Assembly: GCA_903849645.1 (NCBI GenBank)
Contig: CAINJJ010000050.1
Span: forward strand, 1 to 64,000
DNA length: 64,000 nt
Source: an uncultured Acidobacteriaceae bacterium
Lineage (GTDB): Bacteria; Acidobacteriota; Terriglobia; Terriglobales; Acidobacteriaceae
Reading direction: 5' to 3'
Under the pieces are notes generated by a model that was given only the letters and a program-made list of their open reading frames with translations, had not been told where the DNA came from and searched no databases. Every line of letters begins with the position of its first letter. Positions within the stretch are counted from its first letter, which is position 1. Made by a program: the position numbers and the translations under genes. This document shows positions 17,120 to 26,834 of the stretch, piece after piece.

Positions 17120-19843
17120 ATGCCGCTTCGCCGCTGGCACTTTTTGCTCGCCTTTGCCCTCGCCGTCTTCACCGCTCATGCGCAGGCGCAACAGGCCCCC
17201 TATCTCGACACAAAGCTCTCCCCCGCCGAGCGCGCCCATGACCTTGTCGGCCGCATGACCCTGGACGAAAAGGCCGCCCAGCTTGAAGACTGGGCCACCG
17301 CCATCCCCCGCCTCGGCATTCCCGACTACCAGACCTGGAATGAAGCCCTCCACGGCGTGGCGCGCGCCGGCTACTCCACCGTCTTTCCCCAGGCCATCGG
17401 CATGGCCGCCAGTTGGGACCCGGAACTGGTCAAAAGCATGGGCAACGTCATCTCCGGCGAGGCTCGCGCCAAGTACAACCAGGCGCAGCGCGAAGGCAAC
17501 CATCGCATCTTTTACGGGCTCACCTTCTGGTCGCCCAATATCAACATCTTCCGTGACCCCCGCTGGGGACGCGGGCAGGAAACCTACGGCGAAGACCCGT
17601 TCCTCACCGCCCGCCTCGGCGTGGCCTTCGTGAATGGCGTCCAGGGCGCAGACCTCAACCACCTCCGCGCCGTCGCCACCAGCAAGCACTTCGCCGTGCA
17701 CTCCGGCCCTGAGTCGCTCCGCCACGGCTTCAATGTGGACCCCTCTGTCCGTGACCTGGAAGAGACCTATCTCCCCGCCTTCCGCGCCACCGTCACCGAG
17801 GGCCAGGTCCAGTCGGTCATGTGCGCCTACAACTCCATTGACGAGTTCCCCGCCTGCACCAACAAGATGCTCCTCAAGGAGCACCTCCGGGACGCCTGGG
17901 GATTCAAGGGCTTCGTCGTCTCCGACTGTGGCGCCATCGTGGACGTGAACCAGGGCCACAAGAAGACCCCCGACATCACGCACTCGGCCGCGCTTTCGCT
18001 CCAGGCCGGCACCGACCTCTCCTGCAGCATCTGGACTCCCGGCTTCAATACCCTCGCCGACGCCGTCCGCCAGGGATTGGTTACCGAAGATCTGGTCACC
18101 CAGGCCGCCGAACGCCTCTATACGGGCCGCTTCCAGCTCGGCCTGTTTGACCCCCAGGGCGCCAGCCCGCTCGACAGCATGCGCTTCACCGGCGAGGTCG
18201 TCGCTCAGGACCGCCAGGTCTCCCTCAAAGCCGCCCAGGAAAGCATCGTCCTGCTCAAGAACTCGGGCATCCTGCCACTCAAAGCCGAGCCGGGGCACAT
18301 CGCCGTCATCGGGCCCACCGCGGATCTGCTTCCTTCCATCCTCGGCAACTACGTGGGAACGCCCATCCACCCGGTCACGCCCCTCGACGGCATGACACAG
18401 CAGTTCAAGAGCTCCCCCATCCTCTACGCGCAGGGATCCACCCTGGCCGCGGGCGTCGGCGTTCCGGTGCCCCGTACCGCGTTTGGGCTGGACAAGGGCC
18501 TGAAGACCGAATTCTTCGCCACCCCCGACTGGACCGGCCGCCCCCTCGCGACGGTTACCCAACCCGCCGTCCAGACCGACTGGGAGAGCGCCCAGCCCGT
18601 CGCCCAGATCGCCACCCACAACTACTCCGTGCGCTGGACCGGCTCCCTCGCCGTTCCCGCCGCCGGCCACTATGTCTTCTCGGTCGAAGCGGGAGACAGC
18701 TTCCCCTACTCCCCGGTTGAGTCCTACCGGCTCGTCCTCGACGGCAAGGTCCTCGGCGAGGGCAGCCTCCGCCAGGGCGCAGACCTCTCCGCCATGGGCA
18801 ACTTCAAGTCGGCCCCCGGCGCATCGCCCACCGCCCCCCCCATCATGCAGTTCGCCAAGGTCCCCTCCATCGCCGTCGACTTCACAGACACCAACCCTCA
18901 CGACTTCCGCTTTGAGTACTCTCACTCCGGCGACCAGGCAGGCGGCGGCGTCACCCTCAAGTGGGAAGCTCCTGCCCAGGCCCAGCTCGATGAAGCCGTT
19001 GCCCGGGCCAGAGAATCGGACCTCGTGGTGGCCTTCGTCGGCCTCTCCCCCCAACTCGAGGGCGAAGAGATGAACATCAAGATCGACGGCTTCAGCGGCG
19101 GCGACCGCACCAGCCTCGACCTCCCCGCGCCCCAGCAGAAACTGCTTGAAGCCGTTGCCGCCACCGGCAAGCCGGTCATTGTCGTGCTTCAGAGCGGCTC
19201 CGCTGTCGCCCTCAACTGGGCCGGCAAGAATGCTGCAGCCGTTCTCGCTGCCTGGTACCCCGGCGTCGAAGGCGGCACCGCCATCGCCCGCACCCTGGCA
19301 GGCCTCAACAACCCCGCCGGACGGCTCCCCGTCACCTTCTACGCCTCGCTCGACGGCCTGCCCGACTTCACTGACTACAACTTCAAGAGCGGCGCCAAGG
19401 GCCGCACCTACCGCTACTTCCCCGGCAAGCCGCTGTGGGGATTCGGCTACGGGCTCAGCTACTCCACCTTCCAATACTCGCCCGTCAAGCTCTCCGCCGC
19501 GTCGCTCAAGGCAGGCGACCCACTCACCGCCACCGTCACCGTCACCAACTCCAGCGCGGTGGCCGGAGACGAGGTAGTCGAGGCCTATCTCAAGACCCCA
19601 CAGGCGGGCGGCCCCATCCAGTCGCTCGCCGCCTTCCAGCGCGTCAACATCGCCGCCGGCGCCAGCAAGGAAGTCACCCTCACCCTCGACCCCCGCTCCC
19701 TGTCCAGCGTGGACGACAAGGGCAACCGTTCCATCCTCGCCGGCAAGTACACCCTCACGGTAGCCGGTGCCCAACCCCAGGAAGCCGCCTCCAAATCCGA
19801 AGCCGCCTTCACCATCACCGGCTCCGCGCCGCTGCCGAAGTAG
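17120..19843 (+). CDS. Secreted GH3 beta-glycosidase (beta-xylosidase/beta-glucosidase type) with PA14-like insert
   Basis: Signal peptide; DLVGRMTLDEKAAQL, FWSPNINIFRDPRWGRGQETYGEDPFLTARLG, GFVVSDCGAI; TEFFATPDWTGRPLATVTQPAVQTDW..NYSVRWTGSLAVPAAGHYVFSVEAGD = PA14-like; C-terminal Fn3-like. Confidence 0.93.
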   Translation: MPLRRWHFLLAFALAVFTAHAQAQQAPYLDTKLSPAERAHDLVGRMTLDEKAAQLEDWATAIPRLGIPDYQTWNEALHGVARAGYSTVFPQAIGMAASWDPELVKSMGNVISGEARAKYNQAQREGNHRIFYGLTFWSPNINIFRDPRWGRGQETYGEDPFLTARLGVAFVNGVQGADLNHLRAVATSKHFAVHSGPESLRHGFNVDPSVRDLEETYLPAFRATVTEGQVQSVMCAYNSIDEFPACTNKMLLKEHLRDAWGFKGFVVSDCGAIVDVNQGHKKTPDITHSAALSLQAGTDLSCSIWTPGFNTLADAVRQGLVTEDLVTQAAERLYTGRFQLGLFDPQGASPLDSMRFTGEVVAQDRQVSLKAAQESIVLLKNSGILPLKAEPGHIAVIGPTADLLPSILGNYVGTPIHPVTPLDGMTQQFKSSPILYAQGSTLAAGVGVPVPRTAFGLDKGLKTEFFATPDWTGRPLATVTQPAVQTDWESAQPVAQIATHNYSVRWTGSLAVPAAGHYVFSVEAGDSFPYSPVESYRLVLDGKVLGEGSLRQGADLSAMGNFKSAPGASPTAPPIMQFAKVPSIAVDFTDTNPHDFRFEYSHSGDQAGGGVTLKWEAPAQAQLDEAVARARESDLVVAFVGLSPQLEGEEMNIKIDGFSGGDRTSLDLPAPQQKLLEAVAATGKPVIVVLQSGSAVALNWAGKNAAAVLAAWYPGVEGGTAIARTLAGLNNPAGRLPVTFYASLDGLPDFTDYNFKSGAKGRTYRYFPGKPLWGFGYGLSYSTFQYSPVKLSAASLKAGDPLTATVTVTNSSAVAGDEVVEAYLKTPQAGGPIQSLAAFQRVNIAAGASKEVTLTLDPRSLSSVDDKGNRSILAGKYTLTVAGAQPQEAASKSEAAFTITGSAPLPK

Positions 19844-19852
19844 CATCAAAAG

Positions 19853-19895
19853 CAATTGCGACGGCAGACCCAGCCTGGGTCTGCCGCTGCAATTG
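19853..19895. terminator. Strong hairpin between convergent genes
   Basis: caattgcGAcggcagaccca-gcc-tgggtctgccgCTgcaattg followed by tcaaaa. Confidence 0.75.
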
Positions 19896-19913
19896 TCAAA
19901 AGGGCCCAGCTGA

Positions 19914-21080
19914 TTACTTGACGGTCACCTTTCCCTCCTCCCCTTCCTTGAAGAAGCTCAGAGTCAGGTCAATCGCCTGCGCCTGCTTGTCCCTCCTGGG
20001 TCCGAACCCAAACTTGTATCCTTTCAGCAATGGCTCGTTCGTGACCTTGCGATAAAGGCTGTCTACCAAATCGCCCTGGTACACGTCGCCTTGCTTCATG
20101 CCAAGCAACTCGCGGACTTTGGCCATTTGCGCCGCGTCCAACTTCTCGATTGTCAGGGTCCGCAAGTGGTAGACCGGCCCCGGATTGACCGTCAGGTGAT
20201 AGCTCACCAAAGCGCGCTGGGCATCCCGAATTGGGTCATCCATCACCTCAATATCCGCATACCCGGAATGCTTATAGAGCGCCCACAGCCCCTCTTTGAG
20301 ACGCTCAAAAGGATCCCGCCCAACCACGTCGCCCGACGACGCCCCAAAAAAGCTCCTCAAGTCGCGCCCCGCAAGCAGAGGTCCGCCGTCTGCCGTCAGC
20401 TCGGAGATACGATAGCGCGGCCCTGCGTCAATCTCAGCTCTTATCGCCACGAGCCAGCGGTCGCCGTCCTTCCGGGGCGCATCGCGACGCAGCCGCACCT
20501 TCCCGTCCAGAAAACCCCGCTCCTCCAGGAGTTCGCCCATTCGGTAGGAAGCAAATTCCTCGCTTTCGGCCCTGTACGGCCGTCCCTCAAAGCTCTTCGC
20601 CTCTTGCGCCAGAGCATCCATGGCCTCGGCCGGCGGGTTCTGGAGCTGCACCTTGTCAATCAGCACCTTGGGAGCCAACAGGCTAAAGAGAATCGCAGGT
20701 TGCGGGCGCTCAGGAGCCTTGCCGGCAGGAAAGTACTCCGGATGCACCGGCGCAAACGCAAGAGGCCCCGGTTCCTCGCTTTGAACCTCAGCCGCAATTC
20801 CCTTTTCCTTCAGCAGTATCTTCAGCGCATCCCTAATCTTCCCCTCTCCCGCGGTCGTGGTTGCAACCTCATCCCCCAGACCGGGAATCCGCTTCTTCAG
20901 CAGGGTCCGTAACTCGTCATCGCTCCACCAGACGACGTTGCTGAACCTATAAGGGAGGCTGGATGGATAGGCCCCAGCCGGCTTTGCGGTTTGCAGTTGT
21001 CCGAAAGCAATCTGGCCCAGCAGCAGACCGGCCAGGACTGACTTGGAGACGCCGCGAAAAACCTTCGATTCCACACTCAT
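19914..21080 (-). CDS. Secreted POTRA-domain-like protein without recognisable beta-barrel
   Basis: IDKVQLQNPPAEAMDAL..RPYRAESEEFASYRMGELLEERGFLDGKVRL..YRISELTADGGPLL..PVYHLRTLTIEKLDAAQMAKVRELLGMKQGDVYQGDLVDSL. Confidence 0.65.
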   Translation of the reverse strand: MSVESKVFRGVSKSVLAGLLLGQIAFGQLQTAKPAGAYPSSLPYRFSNVVWWSDDELRTLLKKRIPGLGDEVATTTAGEGKIRDALKILLKEKGIAAEVQSEEPGPLAFAPVHPEYFPAGKAPERPQPAILFSLLAPKVLIDKVQLQNPPAEAMDALAQEAKSFEGRPYRAESEEFASYRMGELLEERGFLDGKVRLRRDAPRKDGDRWLVAIRAEIDAGPRYRISELTADGGPLLAGRDLRSFFGASSGDVVGRDPFERLKEGLWALYKHSGYADIEVMDDPIRDAQRALVSYHLTVNPGPVYHLRTLTIEKLDAAQMAKVRELLGMKQGDVYQGDLVDSLYRKVTNEPLLKGYKFGFGPRRDKQAQAIDLTLSFFKEGEEGKVTVK

Positions 21081-21303
21081 CGGGGTAGTGCCTCGCAGAA
21101 ATCTTAAGACATGTACGGAAAGCAAGCCCATATCCGCCTATCCATTCGTTCCACCCCCACCAGGCGCTCCCCCTCCGTGACCAACTTCACAACCCCGATC
21201 TTCCCAAGTGCGGAATAATTCAGCTGGATGCCAGTGGACTCGCCCCAACCCGGGGTGATATTCCTGCTTGTTGCCCAGTCCCCCACCCGAATGCGGAGGC
21301 AAA

Positions 21304-22443
21304 TTGCTCTTAGGCATATTGAAAGAAAACTCCCCCGGCGAGACCCGTGTCTCACTCTTGCCGGAAAGTCTCAAGTCCCTCGTCGCTCAGGGCATCGAAA
21401 TTGCCGTTGAATCCGGCGCGGGTCTCGGCGCGGGCGCATCCGACGCCGCCTATCTCGAGGCCGGCGCCACCGTCACTCCGGACCGAGCAACTCTCCTCGC
21501 CTCGGCCGATCTGCTCCCGCTCGTCAACGCCCCCGACGCCTCCGACCAGGCCCAGCTCAAGCCCGGCGCGGTCGTCATCGGCTTTCTGCGCCCCCTCGAC
21601 GCGCCTCAAGCCCTCTCAGCCGCCATCGCCCGCCCAGTCACCCTCTTCAGCATGGAGCTGGTCCCCCGCATCAGCCGCGCCCAGTCCATGGACGCGCTCT
21701 CCTCCATGGCCACCATCGCCGGTTACAAGGCCGTCATCTCCGCAGCGGACCGCCTCCCCCGCCTCTTTCCCATGCTCATGACCGCTGCCGGCACCATTCC
21801 CCCGGCGCGCGTCTTCGTCATCGGCGCGGGCGTTGCTGGACTCCAGGCCATCGCCACCGCCCGCCGCCTCGGCGCCGTCGTTGAAGCCTATGACGTCCGC
21901 GCCGCCGCCGGCGAGCAGGTCCGCTCCCTCGGCGCAAAGTTCCTCGACGTCGATCTCGGCGGCATCGCCACCGAAGGCGGCGGGGGCTACGCCGCCGAAC
22001 TCACCGAGGAAGCCCTCGACCGCGGACGTGACCTCATCACCCGCACCGCCGCCCACTCTGACGTCATCGTTACCACTGCCCAGGTCCCCGGCCGCCCCGC
22101 GCCCCGCCTCATCCGCGCCGATGCCATTCAGGCCATGCGCCCCGGCTCCGTACTCGTTGACCTGGCCGCCCCCGCCGGCGGCAACTGCGAGCTCACCCAG
22201 CCCGGCGTCACGCAAACCCTGGCCGGCGTCACCCTGCTCGCGCCCATGAACCTGCCCGCCGAAGTCCCCGTCCACGCCAGCCAGCTCTACGCCCGCAACA
22301 TCCTCAACTTCCTCGGCCTCATCCTCAAGAAAGGTGTCATCGCCGTCGACCTTGCCGACGAAGTGCTGGCCGGAGCCTGTGTAGCCCACGAGGGCGCCCC
22401 CGTCAACCCCCGCGTCGCCAAGCTTTTGCAGCCGGCCGGCTAA
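21304..22443 (+). CDS. pntAA: NAD(P) transhydrogenase subunit alpha part 1 (PntAA-type)
   Basis: LGILKENSPGETRVSLLPESLKSLVAQGIEIAVESGAG.., FVIGAGVAGLQAIATARRLGAVVEAYDVRAAAGEQVRSLGAKFLDVDL; start codon uncertain (TTG). Confidence 0.92.
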   Translation: MLLGILKENSPGETRVSLLPESLKSLVAQGIEIAVESGAGLGAGASDAAYLEAGATVTPDRATLLASADLLPLVNAPDASDQAQLKPGAVVIGFLRPLDAPQALSAAIARPVTLFSMELVPRISRAQSMDALSSMATIAGYKAVISAADRLPRLFPMLMTAAGTIPPARVFVIGAGVAGLQAIATARRLGAVVEAYDVRAAAGEQVRSLGAKFLDVDLGGIATEGGGGYAAELTEEALDRGRDLITRTAAHSDVIVTTAQVPGRPAPRLIRADAIQAMRPGSVLVDLAAPAGGNCELTQPGVTQTLAGVTLLAPMNLPAEVPVHASQLYARNILNFLGLILKKGVIAVDLADEVLAGACVAHEGAPVNPRVAKLLQPAG

Positions 22444-22502
22444 CTCCGCTCACAGGCGCATAGCGCCGCTAACTTCGCTAACCCCGCTGTTCCGAGACGC
22501 CT

Positions 22503-22829
22503 ATGAATCCCGCCGTCCTCATCGCTTCGGTTTACGTCTTCGCGCTGGCCGCCTTCCTTGGCTACCAGGTCATCAGCCGCGTGCCGCCACTGCTCCACAC
22601 GCCGCTCATGTCGGCCACCAACGCCATCTCCGGCATCTCCCTCATTGGCTCCCTGGTGCTGGCCGGCGCGGCCCACTACCCACTCGGCGCGCACATCCTC
22701 GGCTTTGTCGCCGTCACCACCGCCACCATCAACGTGGTCGGCGGATTCGGCATCACCGACCGCATGTTGAAGATGTTCGGCAAGCGCAAGACCGATGCCA
22801 AGCTCGCCGCGAAGGAGGTGTCCAGGTGA
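22503..22829 (+). CDS. pntAB: NAD(P) transhydrogenase subunit alpha part 2, membrane (PntAB-type)
   Basis: ALAAFLGYQVISRVPPLLHTPLMSATNAISGISLIGSLVLAG. Confidence 0.95.
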   Translation: MNPAVLIASVYVFALAAFLGYQVISRVPPLLHTPLMSATNAISGISLIGSLVLAGAAHYPLGAHILGFVAVTTATINVVGGFGITDRMLKMFGKRKTDAKLAAKEVSR

Positions 22830-24205
22830 ACCTCAACACCTACTTCATGGAGGCCACCTATCTCGTCGCCTCCATTCTCTTCATCCTCTCGCTCAAGATG
22901 ATGTCGCATCCCGAGACGGCCCGCCGCGGCATGTTCCTGGCTGAGGGCGGCATGTTCGCCGCCATCATCGGCACCCTGGTCGGCACCAACATCATCACCT
23001 GGACCTGGATCATCGCGGGTCTCGCACTTGGCTCCATCATCGGCGGATGGATGGCGGTCACCGTCCCCATGACCGCCATGCCCCAGCGGACCGCCCTCTC
23101 CCATGCCTTTGGCGCCCTCGCCGCCGCGCTTGTCGGCATCGGCGAATTCGTCGTCCACGCCTCCGAAATGGGCACCGTCACCCGCGGCGCACTCGGCTTT
23201 GAGGTCATGCTGGGCGCGCTCACCACCACCGGCTCGCTCATAGCCGCCGGAAAACTCCAGGGCGTCATCGGCGGCAAGCCTATCCAGTTTCGCGGGCAAA
23301 ACGCCGTCAACCTCGTCATCTTTCTCGGCATGGTCACCAGTTTCTTCTACTTCTGGGCCCACCCCGAGGTCGTTGTCGCCTTCTACACCATGCTCACCCT
23401 GGCCTTCGTCTTCGGCGTCATGCTGGTCATCCCCATCGGCTCGGCTGACATGCCCGTGGTCATGTCCCTGTTGAACTCATACGCGGGTCTGGCCGCCGCC
23501 GCCACCGGCTTCGTCCTCGGCAACAACGTGCTCATCATCGCCGGCACCCTCGACGGATTCTCCGGCTTCATCCTCTCCGTCCTCATGTGCAAGGCCATGA
23601 ACCGCTCCATCACCAACGTCCTCTTCGGCGGCTTTGGCTCCGTGATCGCCGAGGCGGCCACGGACACCGGCGGCGTCATGCGCGAAATCTCTCTCGACGA
23701 TGCAGCCATGCAACTCGCCTTCGCCAACCGCGTTGTCTTTGTGCCCGGCTACGGCTTGGCCACCGCGCAGGCGCAGCACGCCGTGCGCGAGCTCGCCGAA
23801 CTCCTCGAGTCCCGCGGCGTCACCGTCAAGTACGCCATCCACCCCGTCGCCGGCCGCATGCCCGGCCACATGAACGTCCTGCTGGCCGAGGCCAACGTCC
23901 CCTACTCCTCCCTGTATGAGATGGAGCAGATCAACCCCGAGTTCCCTTCCACGGATGTCGCCGTCGTCATCGGCGCCAACGACGTCGTCAACCCCGACGC
24001 CCGCGACAACCCCAAATCGCTCATCGCCGGCATGCCCATCCTGGAAGTGGACCGCGCCAAGAGCGTCATCGTCCTCAAACGCGGACAGGGCCGCGGCTTC
24101 TCCGGCCTCGAAAACCCGCTCTTCTACAAGCCCTGCACCACCATGCTCTACGGCGACGCCAAATCCTCGCTCAGCCACCTCGCCCAGGCCGTCCAGCACG
24201 TCTAG
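22826..24205 (+). CDS. pntB: NAD(P) transhydrogenase subunit beta
   Basis: VFVPGYGLATAQAQHAVRELAELLESRGVTVKYAIHPVAGRMPGHMNVLLAEANVPY; 4-nt overlap with pntAB. Confidence 0.96.
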   Translation: MNLNTYFMEATYLVASILFILSLKMMSHPETARRGMFLAEGGMFAAIIGTLVGTNIITWTWIIAGLALGSIIGGWMAVTVPMTAMPQRTALSHAFGALAAALVGIGEFVVHASEMGTVTRGALGFEVMLGALTTTGSLIAAGKLQGVIGGKPIQFRGQNAVNLVIFLGMVTSFFYFWAHPEVVVAFYTMLTLAFVFGVMLVIPIGSADMPVVMSLLNSYAGLAAAATGFVLGNNVLIIAGTLDGFSGFILSVLMCKAMNRSITNVLFGGFGSVIAEAATDTGGVMREISLDDAAMQLAFANRVVFVPGYGLATAQAQHAVRELAELLESRGVTVKYAIHPVAGRMPGHMNVLLAEANVPYSSLYEMEQINPEFPSTDVAVVIGANDVVNPDARDNPKSLIAGMPILEVDRAKSVIVLKRGQGRGFSGLENPLFYKPCTTMLYGDAKSSLSHLAQAVQHV

Positions 24206-24322
24206 CAGCATCCCGCCTGAAGGCCCCAGAGCCCCACACTCTGCGCCCTTCAGGTGCGTCTCCGCGCCAGCCGCTCACAGGCTCCATGGCGCCCTTACGG
24301 CACCGGCTATACACTCGCATCT

Positions 24323-25021
24323 ATGCCGTCTGCCGTAAAAACTGCACCCAAGCTCAAACGGACCTCCCTACGCGGCCCCCTCGCCCCTGACCGCATCGCC
24401 GCGATTCTGAAGGGCCTCGACGAAGCCTACCCGGAGGTCGAGTGTGCCCTCACCCACACATCCCCGTGGGAGTTGCTGGTCGCCACCATTCTCTCCGCCC
24501 AGTGCACCGACGTCCGGGTCAATATGGTTACGCCGGAGCTCTTCCGCCGCTTCCCAACGCCGTCCGCCATGGCCCAGGCCACGCTGCCCGAACTCGAAGA
24601 CCTCATCCGCACCACCGGCTTCTTCCACAACAAGGCCAAATCCCTCCAGGGCGCTGCGCGCAAGGTCATCACCGACTTTGGCGGCCAGGTCCCCAAAACC
24701 CTTGCCGAGCTTATCACCATCCCCGGCGCCGCTCGCAAAACGGCCAATGTTGTACTGGGCGTCTGCTTCCAAATAGCCGAAGGCGTGGTTGTCGACACGC
24801 ACGTCTTCCGCATCGCCCGGCGGCTGGCTCTGGCGAAGGGAGACACCGCGCAAAGGGTTGAGCAGGAGCTCATGCGCATCCTGCCTCCCGACCGCTGGAT
24901 CGCCTTCTCCCACCAGCTCATTCACCACGGCCGGCAGGTTTGCGATGCCCGCAAGCCCAAATGCGACCGCTGCAACCTCGAACAGCTCTGCACCTCGAAG
25001 GACAAGACCTGGCAGTCCTGA
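24323..25021 (+). CDS. nth: Endonuclease III
   Basis: LLVATILSAQCTDVRVNMVTPELFRRFPTPSAMAQA..LPGAARKTANVVLG-like (IPGAARKTANVVLGVCF), C-terminal Cys cluster CDARKPKCDRCNLEQLC. Confidence 0.96.
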   Translation: MPSAVKTAPKLKRTSLRGPLAPDRIAAILKGLDEAYPEVECALTHTSPWELLVATILSAQCTDVRVNMVTPELFRRFPTPSAMAQATLPELEDLIRTTGFFHNKAKSLQGAARKVITDFGGQVPKTLAELITIPGAARKTANVVLGVCFQIAEGVVVDTHVFRIARRLALAKGDTAQRVEQELMRILPPDRWIAFSHQLIHHGRQVCDARKPKCDRCNLEQLCTSKDKTWQS

Positions 25022-25104
25022 GATGAAGAGACTCTGATGGCTGAAGGGAGGCAAACGAGTAATGCAGCGCTGCCTTCATGGTTGGAGAATGTCGGAGGGG
25101 GTCG

Positions 25105-25884
25105 CTATTCGGTCCGCAGGGCGCGCACTACAGCAGCCACCAGCCCCGGTATGTCATACGGATCGGCCGCCGCCGCCGGCGGCCAGCCATTCTCCACGAG
25201 CGTCTTGCTGGTGATGGGCCCGATGGAGATGGCGGGAACCCCGGGAAACGGCCATGCGACCCCTGCCGCCCGCGCCGCGTCCGCCAGATGCGTCACACTC
25301 GAAGAGCTGGTAAACGTCGCGGCATCGATCCCCACGGAGAGTGCCTGCCGGAGCTGCTCTGGAGCCGCATCTGGCATCCAGTTCGAATAGGCATCGGCCA
25401 CATCCACCCGTGCCCCACCCGCTCGGAGCGCGTCGGGAATCACGTCCCGTGCCACGGCGGCCCGCGCCAGCAGGAATCTCTTGCCCTTTATCTGGCCTTC
25501 CAACCCCTCAATCAAACTTTCGGCCACGTATGATTCTGGAACTAAAGAGACCTCCAGTCCCGCCCTCCGAGCTGCCGCGGAGGTCGATTCGCCAACTGCT
25601 GCGACCTTGAGCCCTTCCGGTTGCGGCCTTTTGACACCCAAAAGCTCCGCCCGGCCAACAAAGGCTCGAACCGCATTCGAGCTGGCCAGAATCAACCAAT
25701 CGAATGCCTGTATCTCCAGAAGCGCCCTGTCCAGGGCCTCAAAGCTGGCAGGAGGGCGAATCTCCAGCACGGGAACCTCTACCGCCTCAGCCCCCAGCGC
25801 CCTCAACCCTTCGCTCAGCTTGCCGGCCTGATGCGCTGCCCGGGTCACAAGCACCCGTCGGCCCGCCAGCAACTGTTCGCTCAC
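25105..25884 (-). CDS. hemD: Uroporphyrinogen-III synthase
   Basis: RRVLVTRAAHQAGKLSEGLRALGAEAVEVPVLEIRPP..LASSNAVRAF..; directly downstream of hemC. Confidence 0.9.
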   Translation of the reverse strand: MSEQLLAGRRVLVTRAAHQAGKLSEGLRALGAEAVEVPVLEIRPPASFEALDRALLEIQAFDWLILASSNAVRAFVGRAELLGVKRPQPEGLKVAAVGESTSAAARRAGLEVSLVPESYVAESLIEGLEGQIKGKRFLLARAAVARDVIPDALRAGGARVDVADAYSNWMPDAAPEQLRQALSVGIDAATFTSSSSVTHLADAARAAGVAWPFPGVPAISIGPITSKTLVENGWPPAAAADPYDIPGLVAAVVRALRTE

Positions 25885-26834
25885 CGGGGGCCCCCGGCAG
25901 CAGCCTCCAGCAATGGCCCTGCCCCGGCCTCCAGCAGCATCGACGCCGCCAGCCTGCCCAGCGCCGCCGGGTCCGAACCTGCCCGCACCGCCCGATGATA
26001 GATGCGGACCGCGTGACCGCTCTCCGGAACCGCCACCACGCCGAACATCTCATCCCAAAGCTCAGACTCATCGTCCGCGCCCGTCAGGTTCGCCGCCCGG
26101 CAATGGATTCCAATCGGGACCTGGCAGCCGCCGCCCAGCGCCGCAAGCGCAGCCCTCTCGGCAGTCACCGCGAAATTTGTCGCCGGATCATTCAAAAACG
26201 CAATCGCCTCCATGGTCGCCGCGGCATCGTCTCGGGTCTCGATTCCCAGGGAACCCTGTCCCGCAGCCGGGCAAAACTCGGTCGGTTGGAGCCGTTCCCT
26301 CACCCACTCGGTCTTTTCCAGCCGGTCCAGCCCCGCCGCCGCCAGCAGAATGGCATCCACCTGCCCCTCGCCCAGCTTGCGCAGCCGCGTGTCCACGTTC
26401 CCGCGGAACTCGACAGCCTCAATATCCGGACGCAGGGCCTTCAATTGCGCGCGCCGCCTCTGGCTGCTCGTCCCCACTCTCGCTCCCTGGGGCAGTGCCG
26501 CCAGGTTAGGAAACTCGACCGATACAAACACGTCGCGGGGGTCCACACGCGGCGGCGTGGCGGCCAGCGCAAAGGGTGCCGGCAACTCCGTCGGCAGGTC
26601 TTTGAGCGAATGCACCGCCAAATCGACGCGCCCTTCCGCCAAGGCCTCCTCAATCTCCTTGGTAAACATCCCCTTGGAGCCGACCTGCGCAAAAGTGACC
26701 TCCTGCAGCCGGTCCCCGGTAGTCTTGATGATCTCGATCTCGACCGTGTGTCCCTGCCCGCGCAGCATCGCGGCAATGTGATTCGCCTGCCAAAGGGCAA
26801 GCTGCGAACCCCTGCTCCCAATCCGCAGATTCAT
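25881..26834 (-). CDS. hemC: Hydroxymethylbilane synthase
   Basis: MNLRIGSRGSQLALWQANHIAAMLRG.., GSKGMFTKEIEEALAEGRVDLAVHSLKDLPTELP. Confidence 0.97.
   Translation of the reverse strand: MNLRIGSRGSQLALWQANHIAAMLRGQGHTVEIEIIKTTGDRLQEVTFAQVGSKGMFTKEIEEALAEGRVDLAVHSLKDLPTELPAPFALAATPPRVDPRDVFVSVEFPNLAALPQGARVGTSSQRRRAQLKALRPDIEAVEFRGNVDTRLRKLGEGQVDAILLAAAGLDRLEKTEWVRERLQPTEFCPAAGQGSLGIETRDDAAATMEAIAFLNDPATNFAVTAERAALAALGGGCQVPIGIHCRAANLTGADDESELWDEMFGVVAVPESGHAVRIYHRAVRAGSDPAALGRLAASMLLEAGAGPLLEAAAGGPR

Noticed and set aside
16961-19855. 964-aa minus-strand ORF opposite the GH3 gene
   Set aside because: High-GC shadow ORF: Gly/Val/Ala/Glu-rich translation with no domain, fully antisense to a convincing GH3 enzyme.
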